12,481 nt of DNA from positions 1-12,481 of the forward strand of contig JAJZCS010000034.1 in NCBI GenBank assembly GCA_021829055.1. Direction: 5' to 3'. The DNA is from Pseudomonadota bacterium (GTDB taxonomy: Bacteria > Pseudomonadota > Alphaproteobacteria > Acetobacterales > Acetobacteraceae). Below, piece by piece: positions 6,691 to 12,481 of this stretch. The notes beneath the pieces were generated by a model. It worked only from the letters and a program-made list of their open reading frames with translations, did no database searches and was not told the origin of the DNA. A program made the position numbers and the translations under genes. Numbering within the stretch: position 1 is the first letter of the stretch; every line of letters starts with the position of its first letter.

Positions 6691-8604
6691 TCACGCCGAT
6701 TTCTTCTTACTTTCGTCAACATCCTCAAATTCTGCATCGACGATCTTTTCCGCTCCTTGCCCTGATTCCGACGGCTGGGCTCCTGCCTGCTGGGTATCAG
6801 ATTGGGCTTTATACATCGCCTCGCCAATCCGCATGGCGACCGCGGTCATCCGTTCCGTCGCAGATTTGATCGCCGCAAGGTCATTCGCTTCAATTGCAGA
6901 CCGCGCCGCAGACATAGCTGCTTCTGCTTCGCCTTTGTCCTGAGGCGATACAGATTCGCCTGCCTCCTTGATCGCTTTTTCGGTCTGATGGACCATCGAG
7001 TCAGCATGGTTGCGAGCATCGACGAGTTCGCGCTTTGCCTTGTCTGCTGCGGCGTTAGCTTCGGCGTCCTTTACCATCCGTTCGATGTCGGTATCCGACA
7101 AACCGCCGGACGCCTGAATACGGATCTGCTGTTCCTTGCCGGTAGCCTTATCCTTGGCTGACACAGACACTATGCCATTCGCATCGATATCAAACGTGAC
7201 CTCGATCTGCGGCACCCCGCGCGGAGCAGGCGGAATACCCATCAGGTCGAATTGGCCGAGCAGCTTGTTATCCACCGCCATCTCGCGTTCGCCTTGAAAA
7301 ACCTTGATGGTTACCGCTGTCTGGCTGTCATCGGCGGTTGAGAAAACCTGGCTCTTCTTGGTCGGAATCGTCGTATTTCGGTCGATCAAACGTGTGAATA
7401 CGCCGCCAAGCGTCTCAATACCCAGTGACAGGGGCGTAACGTCAAGCAGCAGCACGTCCTTGACGTCGCCCTTCAACACACCTCCCTGGATTGCCGCACC
7501 AATCGCGACAACTTCGTCAGGGTTGACATTGCGGGCAGGGTCACGACCGAAAAAGTTCTTTACCGCTTCGATGACCTTTGGCATCCGGGTCATACCGCCA
7601 ACAAGAATCACCTCACTGATCTCACCAGCCGTGACACCCGCGTCCTTCAAGGCCGCACGGCACGGTCCGAGTGTACGCTCGATCAGGTCGTCAACAAGGG
7701 ACTCAAGCTTTGCCCGCGTCAGCTTCATGACCATATGTTTGGGTCCAGACGCATCGGCGGTAATGAAGGGAAGATTGATCTCGGTTTCCTTCGATGAAGA
7801 CAGTTCAATCTTTGCCTTCTCGGCGGCTTCCTTCAGCCGCTGCAGAGCAAGTTTGTCCTTCCGAAGATCAATGCCCTGCTCGCGCTGGAACTCGCTCGCC
7901 AGATAGTCGATGACACGCTGATCAAAATCCTCCCCACCAAGAAACGTATCACCGTTGGTCGACTTCACTTCGAAAACACCGTCGCCCAGTTCGAGCACAG
8001 AAATGTCGAACGTTCCACCTCCCAAGTCGTATACGGCGATCGTTCCAGCGTGCTTCTTGTCGAGGCCGTACGCCAAAGCCGCGGCTGTTGGTTCGTTGAT
8101 GATACGCAACACATCAAGGCCTGCGATCTTGCCGGCATCCTTGGTAGCCTGACGCTGGGCATCATTGAAGTAGGCTGGCACGGTGATCACCGCCTGAGTA
8201 ACCGTTTCACCGAGATAGGCTTCAGCAGTCTCTTTCATCTTTGTCAGGACATACGAGCTGATCTGCGATGGTGCATAACGCTGCCCACGCGCCTCGACCC
8301 ACGCATCACCGTTATCACCACGAACGATTGCGTAAGGTACTAGCCCCTTATCCTTCTCCACTGTCGGATCATCGTAACGACGGCCTATCAAGCGCTTTAC
8401 CGCATAAAGGGTGTTAGTCGGATTAGTAACGGCCTGACGTTTTGCCGATTGGCCCACAAGTCTTTCGCCATTATCCGCGAAAGCGACCATCGACGGTGTG
8501 GTGCGTGCCCCTTCACTATTCTCGATCACGCGGACATCCTTGCCCTCCATGATCGCAACACAGGAATTGGTGGTTCCGAGGTCGATGCCAATAACCTTGC
8601 TCAT
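6691..8604 (-). CDS. dnaK: chaperone protein DnaK (Hsp70)
   Basis: DnaK is the ATP-dependent Hsp70 chaperone that folds new and heat-damaged proteins with DnaJ and GrpE. The 637-residue length is typical. The ATPase domain carries [12 protein letters not shown] (6-17), the [17 protein letters not shown] segment, the [15 protein letters not shown] segment, [14 protein letters not shown] with the autophosphorylation threonine region, and [11 protein letters not shown]. The interdomain linker is [18 protein letters not shown]. The substrate-binding domain and helical lid follow, and the end is a disordered acidic tail ([16 protein letters not shown]). The start is certain: ATG at 8604 with a strong AAGGAGA ribosome site 7 bases upstream. 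grpE lies 121 bases upstream on the same strand. Confidence 0.98.
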   Translation of the reverse strand: MSKVIGIDLGTTNSCVAIMEGKDVRVIENSEGARTTPSMVAFADNGERLVGQSAKRQAVTNPTNTLYAVKRLIGRRYDDPTVEKDKGLVPYAIVRGDNGDAWVEARGQRYAPSQISSYVLTKMKETAEAYLGETVTQAVITVPAYFNDAQRQATKDAGKIAGLDVLRIINEPTAAALAYGLDKKHAGTIAVYDLGGGTFDISVLELGDGVFEVKSTNGDTFLGGEDFDQRVIDYLASEFQREQGIDLRKDKLALQRLKEAAEKAKIELSSSKETEINLPFITADASGPKHMVMKLTRAKLESLVDDLIERTLGPCRAALKDAGVTAGEISEVILVGGMTRMPKVIEAVKNFFGRDPARNVNPDEVVAIGAAIQGGVLKGDVKDVLLLDVTPLSLGIETLGGVFTRLIDRNTTIPTKKSQVFSTADDSQTAVTIKVFQGEREMAVDNKLLGQFDLMGIPPAPRGVPQIEVTFDIDANGIVSVSAKDKATGKEQQIRIQASGGLSDTDIERMVKDAEANAAADKAKRELVDARNHADSMVHQTEKAIKEAGESVSPQDKGEAEAAMSAARSAIEANDLAAIKSATERMTAVAMRIGEAMYKAQSDTQQAGAQPSESGQGAEKIVDAEFEDVDESKKKSA

Positions 8605-8611
8605 GCGAAAT

Positions 8612-8618
8612 TCTCCTT
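8612..8618 (-). promoter_or_regulatory. strong ribosome binding site of dnaK
   Basis: On the minus strand AAGGAGA lies 7 bases before the dnaK ATG. It is the best Shine-Dalgarno match in the window, where most other starts have weak or no such site. It fits the need for very high DnaK synthesis. Confidence 0.8.
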
Positions 8619-8671
8619 ATAGCTGGCGGCCCGGACCCGAAGCATCGGGGACGCCCCTTGTTGATGCCATC

Positions 8672-8701
8672 CATGTATTCAGCAGCCGGCTTCAGGGCAA
8701 G
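8672..8701 (-). promoter_or_regulatory. possible dnaK promoter in the grpE-dnaK gap
   Basis: On the minus strand TTGCCC (8700-8695) and TACATG (8677-8672) are 17 bases apart. The same stretch can be read as a heat-shock type promoter, with CTTG at 8701-8698 and ATACAT at 8678-8673, 19 bases apart; the match to the CCCCAT -10 element is poor. Both are weak. A copy of GATGCCATC lies on each side (8663-8671 and 8701-8709). dnaK may thus have its own promoter besides read-through from grpE. No CIRCE element is present. Confidence 0.25.
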
Positions 8702-8725
8702 ATGCCATCACACCGATTAGTAAAA

Positions 8726-9316
8726 TTATCCGCCTTCGACCGGCACATCCTGCCGTGCGGGCGCCTTGGAAACGACGACCATGGCCGGTTTGAGCAGGCG
8801 ATTGTTGAGAAGCCACACCCGGCTCCATGCCTGCAGCACTGTCCCGGGCGGCTGGTCCGTGCTTTCCTGCTCGGCCATCGCCTGGTGAAGATTCGGATCA
8901 AATGCGGCGCCAGCCGCTTCGCGTGCGGTCACCCCGTGACGTTCGAGCATTGCTATGAAACTCCGTTCCACACTCTCGAAACCATCGCGCATCTTGGTGA
9001 CGATTGGCGATTCGCCCGGCTCGACTTTCGGCAGAGCATCAAGTCCGCGCCGAAGATTTTCCGCCGATTCGGCGACGTCAGCAGCGAATTTCTGCAACGC
9101 GTACAGGCGGGCTTCTTCAACCTCACGGCGGGTACGGTTCCGGAGATTAGCCATTTCGGCTTCAGAACGCAGCCATTTCTCGTGGTACGAATCGCGCTCA
9201 GCCACGAGGGCAGCGATCTGTGCCTCCGGGGCTTCTATGGCCGATCCTTCCTGCGCTAGGGTTGCAGGGTCGGTCTCGGTGTCCGGGGAATTGTCGTCGT
9301 TGATGTTGTCGCTCAT
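8726..9316 (-). CDS. grpE: nucleotide exchange factor GrpE
   Basis: GrpE releases ADP from DnaK and so resets the chaperone cycle. The 196-residue protein has an acidic disordered N-terminus (1-30), a long coiled-coil helix (about 31-95, with the typical segment EMANLRNRTRREVEEAR) and the C-terminal beta domain that binds DnaK, including AAFDPNLHQAMAEQES, QPPGTV and NRLLKPAMVVVSK. The start MSDNINDD at 9316 is preferred; an ATG at 9388 would add 24 atypical residues. No strong ribosome site is visible (only GGG close to the start). The pteridine-reductase gene ends 83 bases upstream on the same strand, so some read-through is possible. Confidence 0.95.
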   Translation of the reverse strand: MSDNINDDNSPDTETDPATLAQEGSAIEAPEAQIAALVAERDSYHEKWLRSEAEMANLRNRTRREVEEARLYALQKFAADVAESAENLRRGLDALPKVEPGESPIVTKMRDGFESVERSFIAMLERHGVTAREAAGAAFDPNLHQAMAEQESTDQPPGTVLQAWSRVWLLNNRLLKPAMVVVSKAPARQDVPVEGG

Positions 9317-9399
9317 GCACCCGGACTTAGGCGACCATGAGACGCTACACAAGAACTTGTCCGACAAATTGCCATGAATCGTCTGCAAGGCGCTGCGGC

Positions 9400-10161
9400 C
9401 TACACTGGATCGACAGAGACATCGCGTTGCCGGTGCATGAGATGCTCACCCGCGTCGACGGTCAAAACGGTGCCCGTAATGGATGGCGTCTCAATGATGA
9501 ACCTGACGGCGCGGGCAATATCCTCAGAAGTGCTGCCACGCCGCAGCGGGGTTGCCGCCTGACCCCGACTGAAATTCTCCTGGCTCTGGCTTTCAGCGAT
9601 CAGCGTAAGGCCGGGGGCAACGCCGCAGACGCGCACATGGGGGGCAAACGCCATGGCCAACATTTCGGTTGCTGCTGCAAGCGCTGCTTTCGACAACGTG
9701 TAAGAGAAGAAATCCGGATTGAGATTAAAGAGCTTTTGGTCAAGCAGGTTAATAATTGTTGCTGGGGCCGTGCCACGGGCGATTGCAAAATCGCGCGCGA
9801 GCAGGACTGGCGCAACAAGATTGGGCACAAAATGTGCGGCCATCGAGTTGGCATTGACGCTTCGAGGGGCATCGAAGACGAAGCGTGCGGCGTTGTTCAC
9901 CAGCACGTCGAGAGGACCGGCGAGAGCCGTCGCACGCTCGATCATCGTCTCCACCTGCGTGGTGTCGGTCAGGTCACATGCAAGAAGAAAAGCCGCGCCT
10001 CCCGCAGCCATGACTTCCCTACGCAACGACTCTGCGGCCTCGCGTGAGTGATTATAATGGATCACGACGGCCCTTCCGGTTTTTGCGACGGTCTTGACGA
10101 TCACCGCACCCAATCGCCGTGATCCTCCCGTAACAAGCGCCGCTCCTGTTGCTGGAACCAT
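9400..10161 (-). CDS. SDR family oxidoreductase, pteridine reductase (PTR1/FolM-like)
   Basis: A 253-residue short-chain dehydrogenase/reductase. Numbering from the ATG at 10161, the NADP-binding motif is TGGSRRLG (11-18), with HYNHSREAAESL (35-46) closely resembling the HYHRS segment of trypanosomatid pteridine reductase PTR1, and NNA at 89-91. The catalytic Tyr154 and Lys158 form YxxxK. The usual SDR serine is replaced by an Asp (LLDQK, Asp141) exactly 13 residues before the Tyr, as in PTR1 and the bacterial FolM group. PTR1/FolM enzymes reduce dihydropterins to tetrahydropterins, so a role in folate or monapterin metabolism is likely but not proved. No folate gene is adjacent. The start is uncertain: ATG 10161 overlaps the stop of a small upstream ORF (TGATG), and a GTG at 10173 would add four residues. 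Neither has a Shine-Dalgarno site, which fits translational coupling. Confidence 0.8.
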   Translation of the reverse strand: MVPATGAALVTGGSRRLGAVIVKTVAKTGRAVVIHYNHSREAAESLRREVMAAGGAAFLLACDLTDTTQVETMIERATALAGPLDVLVNNAARFVFDAPRSVNANSMAAHFVPNLVAPVLLARDFAIARGTAPATIINLLDQKLFNLNPDFFSYTLSKAALAAATEMLAMAFAPHVRVCGVAPGLTLIAESQSQENFSRGQAATPLRRGSTSEDIARAVRFIIETPSITGTVLTVDAGEHLMHRQRDVSVDPV

Positions 10162-10256
10162 CACGCACCACACACGGCGAACGACACAGGGCGGCAGTGG
10201 TTACCTTGCCGTTCAGGGCGATCCTGGTTCATGAACTCAGTCTGGTTCATCATCAT
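10161..10256 (-). CDS. possible 31-codon leader ORF coupled to the pteridine reductase gene
   Basis: On the minus strand an ORF starts with three consecutive ATG codons (10256-10248) and runs 31 codons to a TGA at 10163-10161. The A of this stop is also the A of the ATG of the downstream gene (TGATG), the standard layout for translational coupling. GGGAAAG lies 5 bases before the first ATG and could be a ribosome site, whereas the downstream gene has none. The peptide (beginning MMMNQTEFMNQDRPERQ) is polar and matches no family I know. It could instead be a chance ORF. Confidence 0.3.
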   Translation of the reverse strand: MMMNQTEFMNQDRPERQGNHCRPVSFAVCGA

Positions 10257-10509
10257 GGCATCTTTCCCATTAATTTAACGAATCCTGTAACGAACTTCGG
10301 GGACAAAAGCAGGGCGACCCGGCGCAATGAACCGAAAAACAGGGATCCGTCACAGTTGCCGCCATGTCACGCCCTTACATCCTTTGCCCGCAAGATCGTG
10401 GCGTTACCGACAAATCGGGCGTCTCTCGAGCGACATCTGTTCGTAAATCCCAAAAAGGTGGAGCCAAGAAAGCCGCCCTGTCATCCTCACGCGTTGGTCC
10501 CCGCTCTTT
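10257..10509. other. intergenic stretch without convincing genes
   Basis: Together with the possible leader ORF (10161-10256) this is the only gap longer than 300 bases. Forward-strand open frames cross it (from 10149 and 10364) but run on antisense into the lipoprotein gene, have no ribosome sites and give Pro/Arg-rich products without recognisable features. An AT-rich patch near 10268-10285 (TTAATTTAACGAA on the plus strand) is a possible promoter region for the pteridine reductase gene. I see no clear terminator for the lipoprotein gene and no RNA gene. Confidence 0.5.
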
Positions 10510-11046
10510 TCAGGGAGCCTTGCGAAGTACCTGGGCCAATTCCGCTTGGCTCAGCTGGAAACCGACCAGAATCTGCTGCTGGGCGCTGCGTGGTATATTA
10601 GGCGCCACAACGCGAATCGGCTTTGTCGTCGCGGTAGTCTCGTCAGCACCACCTTTGAAATCGAAAGTAACAGGATACACCTGCTTATCGAAGATTTGGT
10701 TCCCCTGAACCGTTGCGATGAAATAAGGTAAGGTAATGGAATTCTGCGTGAGCGCAGGACCTCGCCTCGCGAAGAATCCGATCTGGAAGGCAACCCTCAC
10801 ATCGACTTTGCCGGATTTCGTACATTTCCCCGCAACACCGGTGATTCTTGCGTCCACAACTCGGGTAGCAAGGTCATTCTGTTTCCCACGTCCGCGAATC
10901 ACGTGGTTGGCTTCCTGCAGGATGGCAACATTAGGACAGTACAGCGTCGGCTTCGGACCGCTGGAACATCCAGCCAGCGCGAACAACGCAATCATGGTCG
11001 CGGTCAAGGCAATGGCTCTGGCGCTTCGTGTCACAGGCAACTCCAT
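10510..11046 (-). CDS. predicted lipoprotein of unknown function
   Basis: A 178-residue protein with a clear lipoprotein signal peptide: basic N-terminus, hydrophobic stretch (about 11-25) and lipobox LAGC with Cys27. The mature part contains two further cysteines (37 and 75) that could form a disulphide, and alternating beta-like segments (VDVRVAFQIGFFA, ITLPYFIATV, QVYPVTFDF), suggesting a small beta-sandwich facing the periplasm. The C-terminal segment (about 152-175) looks helical. I do not recognise the family. It diverges from thrB across a 54-base gap. AGAGAGG at 11060-11066 lies well upstream of the ATG at 11046 and is better spaced for an out-of-frame ATG at 11051 that opens only six codons. 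Confidence 0.7.
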   Translation of the reverse strand: MELPVTRSARAIALTATMIALFALAGCSSGPKPTLYCPNVAILQEANHVIRGRGKQNDLATRVVDARITGVAGKCTKSGKVDVRVAFQIGFFARRGPALTQNSITLPYFIATVQGNQIFDKQVYPVTFDFKGGADETTATTKPIRVVAPNIPRSAQQQILVGFQLSQAELAQVLRKAP

Positions 11047-11100
11047 CTCATAGATGCGCCTCTCTTGCCATCAAAACACTGATCGGTCATCTCCACCTCC

Positions 11101-12060
11101 ATGGCTGTGTACACCGAAGTCACCGACGAGATGCTCGAAGCGTTCCTAGATCGCTACGATCTAGGGCGGCCCGTTGCATTTCGTGGTATCGCGGAAGGTG
11201 TGGAGAACAGCAATTATTCGCTTCGGACAACTGTAGGCGACTTCATTCTTACCCTCTATGAAAGGCGGGTCGACCCGATCGACCTCCCCTGGTTTCTCGG
11301 CTTGATGGAGCATTTGTCTGCGCGGGGGCTTCCCTGTCCTTTGCCCATTCGTGATCATACCGGGTCCAATCTCAATCCGCTTGCCGGCCGTATTGCCGCG
11401 ATCACTAGCTTTCTTCCCGGCGTCTGGCCACGGAAGCCCGGCGTCCAGCATTGTGCCAAGCTGGGAGCCGCACTTGCGCAGTTGCACCTGGCTGGTGCTG
11501 ATTATGCTGCCGAACGGGCAAATTCGCTCGGCCCGGCAACCTGGCGCCCTCTTTTGCGTCGATGCGGCACCGAAGCCGACAATCTGAAGACGGGGTTGAC
11601 GGCCGACCTCGAACAAACCCTCGACAACATTGATGCCCGCTGGCCAGTGCGCATACCACGTGGACAGATCCACGCGGATCTCTTTCCAGACAACGTCTTC
11701 TTTCTAGACGGAAATGTTTCCGGGTTGATTGATTTCTATTTCGCGGCCACTGACTTTTATGCCTACGACGTCGCCATCTGCCTGAATGCATGGTGCTTCG
11801 AAAGTGACTACACTTTCAACGTAACCAAATCACAGGCTTTGCTTCGCGGCTATCTGGCCCATCGTTCTCTTGAAGAGGCCGAGCGAGAGGCCTTGCCGGT
11901 TTTATGCCAGGGGGCTGCGGTACGGTTTTTGCTCACCCGGTTATATGATTGGTTGAATACGCCACGAGGAGCGCTGGTTACTCGAAAAGACCCGCTCGCC
12001 TACTGGCGGCGGCTTCGTTTCCACCGATCCGTTCGGAGTGAAGCCGATTATGGCATCTAA
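11101..12060 (+). CDS. thrB: homoserine kinase ThrB (APH-fold type)
   Basis: Homoserine kinase phosphorylates L-homoserine with ATP in threonine synthesis. This is the aminoglycoside-phosphotransferase-fold form used by many alphaproteobacteria, not the GHMP-kinase form of E. coli. The 319-residue protein starts MAVYTEV as is usual for the family. It shows [13 protein letters not shown] (29-41) in the nucleotide-binding lobe, TLYERR (51-56), the Brenner motif IHADLFPDN (190-198, catalytic Asp193 and Asn198) and the metal-binding Asp211 in LIDFYFA. The C-terminus has conserved helices ([13 protein letters not shown]). No Shine-Dalgarno site precedes the ATG, so the mRNA may be leaderless or poorly initiated. 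rnhA overlaps its last 11 bases, a gene pair common in alphaproteobacteria. Confidence 0.93.
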   Translation: MAVYTEVTDEMLEAFLDRYDLGRPVAFRGIAEGVENSNYSLRTTVGDFILTLYERRVDPIDLPWFLGLMEHLSARGLPCPLPIRDHTGSNLNPLAGRIAAITSFLPGVWPRKPGVQHCAKLGAALAQLHLAGADYAAERANSLGPATWRPLLRRCGTEADNLKTGLTADLEQTLDNIDARWPVRIPRGQIHADLFPDNVFFLDGNVSGLIDFYFAATDFYAYDVAICLNAWCFESDYTFNVTKSQALLRGYLAHRSLEEAEREALPVLCQGAAVRFLLTRLYDWLNTPRGALVTRKDPLAYWRRLRFHRSVRSEADYGI

Positions 12061-12481
12061 GCTGCCGGGTGGCACCGTTGAAATTTGGACCGACGGCGGC
12101 TGCAGACCCAACCCAGGGCCGGGTGGATGGGCAGCAATCTTACGATTTGGCGGGCATTTGAGGGAGCTTTCAGGGGCTGAGCCTGACACCACCAACAACC
12201 GTATGGAGTTGACGGCCGCGGCGGAAGCGCTGGAGGCCCTGAAACGACCATGCAAAGTCGCCTTGCACACGGATAGCGAATACCTCCGGTTGGGCATTAC
12301 CCAGTGGCATCAGGGCTGGGTGCGGCGCAGATGGCGAAACGCCAAGGGCGACCCGGTGGCAAATTATGATCTCTGGCAGCGTGTCCTTGCTGCCGCATCT
12401 CGGCACCAGGTCGGCTGGCATTGGGTGCGCGGCCACACTGGAGATCCAATGAACGAGCGTGCCGACGCACTGGCGACCCAG
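12050..12481 (+). CDS. rnhA: ribonuclease HI, 3' end beyond the window
   Basis: RNase HI cuts the RNA strand of RNA-DNA hybrids, removing primers and R-loops. The frame opens at the ATG at 12050 and is still open at the window end, giving 144 of the usual 145-160 residues. All active-site residues are present: Asp15 (IWTDGGC), Glu53 (RMELTA), Asp75 (HTDSEY), His129 (WVRGHTGD) and Asp139 (NERADALA). The basic handle region ([15 protein letters not shown], about 89-103) is also present. The start lies inside the end of thrB with an 11-base overlap, so translation is probably coupled. Confidence 0.95.
   Translation, partial: MASKLPGGTVEIWTDGGCRPNPGPGGWAAILRFGGHLRELSGAEPDTTNNRMELTAAAEALEALKRPCKVALHTDSEYLRLGITQWHQGWVRRRWRNAKGDPVANYDLWQRVLAAASRHQVGWHWVRGHTGDPMNERADALATQ

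Noticed and set aside
7304..7906. 200-codon plus-strand frame opposite dnaK
   Set aside because: Antisense shadow of a highly conserved gene; Ser/Arg-rich with no domain features.
8605..8725. RNA thermometer or CIRCE element in the dnaK leader
   Set aside because: Small hairpins are possible (for example CCCGA/TCGGG), but none pairs with the ribosome site, and no CIRCE inverted repeat is present.
9317..9345. Promoter TTGTGT-17-TAAGTC before grpE
   Set aside because: Only about half of the -35 and a third of the -10 bases match; too weak to report as a feature.
9317..9388. Longer GrpE start at 9388
   Set aside because: It adds 24 residues, including Cys and Trp, unlike the acidic GrpE N-terminus that begins at MSDN.
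9337..10047. 236-codon plus-strand frame opposite the pteridine reductase gene
   Set aside because: Antisense shadow; the reductase has all its catalytic motifs on the other strand.
10149..10708. Plus-strand frames crossing the 10174-10509 gap
   Set aside because: They run into the lipoprotein gene antisense, lack ribosome sites and have compositionally odd products.

Overview
The window reads as chromosomal DNA of an alphaproteobacterium, most likely a member of the Rhodospirillales/Acetobacteraceae (acetic acid bacteria and relatives). This is inferred from three things: a grpE-dnaK-dnaJ cluster with alphaproteobacterial-looking proteins, an APH-fold homoserine kinase (ThrB) overlapping rnhA, and moderately high GC with short intergenic spaces. 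No tRNA, rRNA, CRISPR array, insertion sequence or phage gene was seen.

Layout. Bases 1-233 hold what looks like the N-terminal helix-turn-helix half of an Xre/MbcA/ParS-type antitoxin with no recognisable C-terminal half. Bases 260-745 encode a small protein with two membrane segments and unknown function. Directly after its stop codon is a good PHO-box candidate (746-763), followed by a phosphate-uptake operon on the plus strand: pstS (868-1944), a strong hairpin with a T run (1960-1988), pstC (2006-2980) and pstA (2964-3857, overlapping pstC). The operon stops there; no pstB ATPase or phoU is present.

Everything from 3867 to 11046 lies on the minus strand. Read in the direction of transcription (right to left) it is: a lipoprotein of unknown family (11046-10510), a 336-base gap with a possible 31-codon leader ORF, a PTR1/FolM-like pteridine reductase of the SDR family (10161-9400), grpE (9316-8726), dnaK (8604-6691), a hairpin, dnaJ (6583-5450), a glycine-zipper lipoprotein (5348-4836) and a TonB-like energy transducer (4781-3867), which converges on pstA with only 9 bases between stop codons. 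GrpE, DnaK and DnaJ form the Hsp70 chaperone machine. The two genes after dnaJ encode envelope proteins and may be partly co-transcribed with it, though a possible promoter lies before the glycine-zipper gene.

At the right end, thrB (11101-12060) and rnhA (12050 to beyond the window end) run on the plus strand, diverging from the lipoprotein gene and overlapping by 11 bases.

The core genes are ordinary housekeeping functions. The points most worth a second look are the pst operon without its ATPase, the PHO box and the pstS/pstC attenuator, the small ORF whose stop overlaps the start of the pteridine reductase gene (TGATG), and the decayed antitoxin. I found no convincing evidence of a wholly new multi-gene system.
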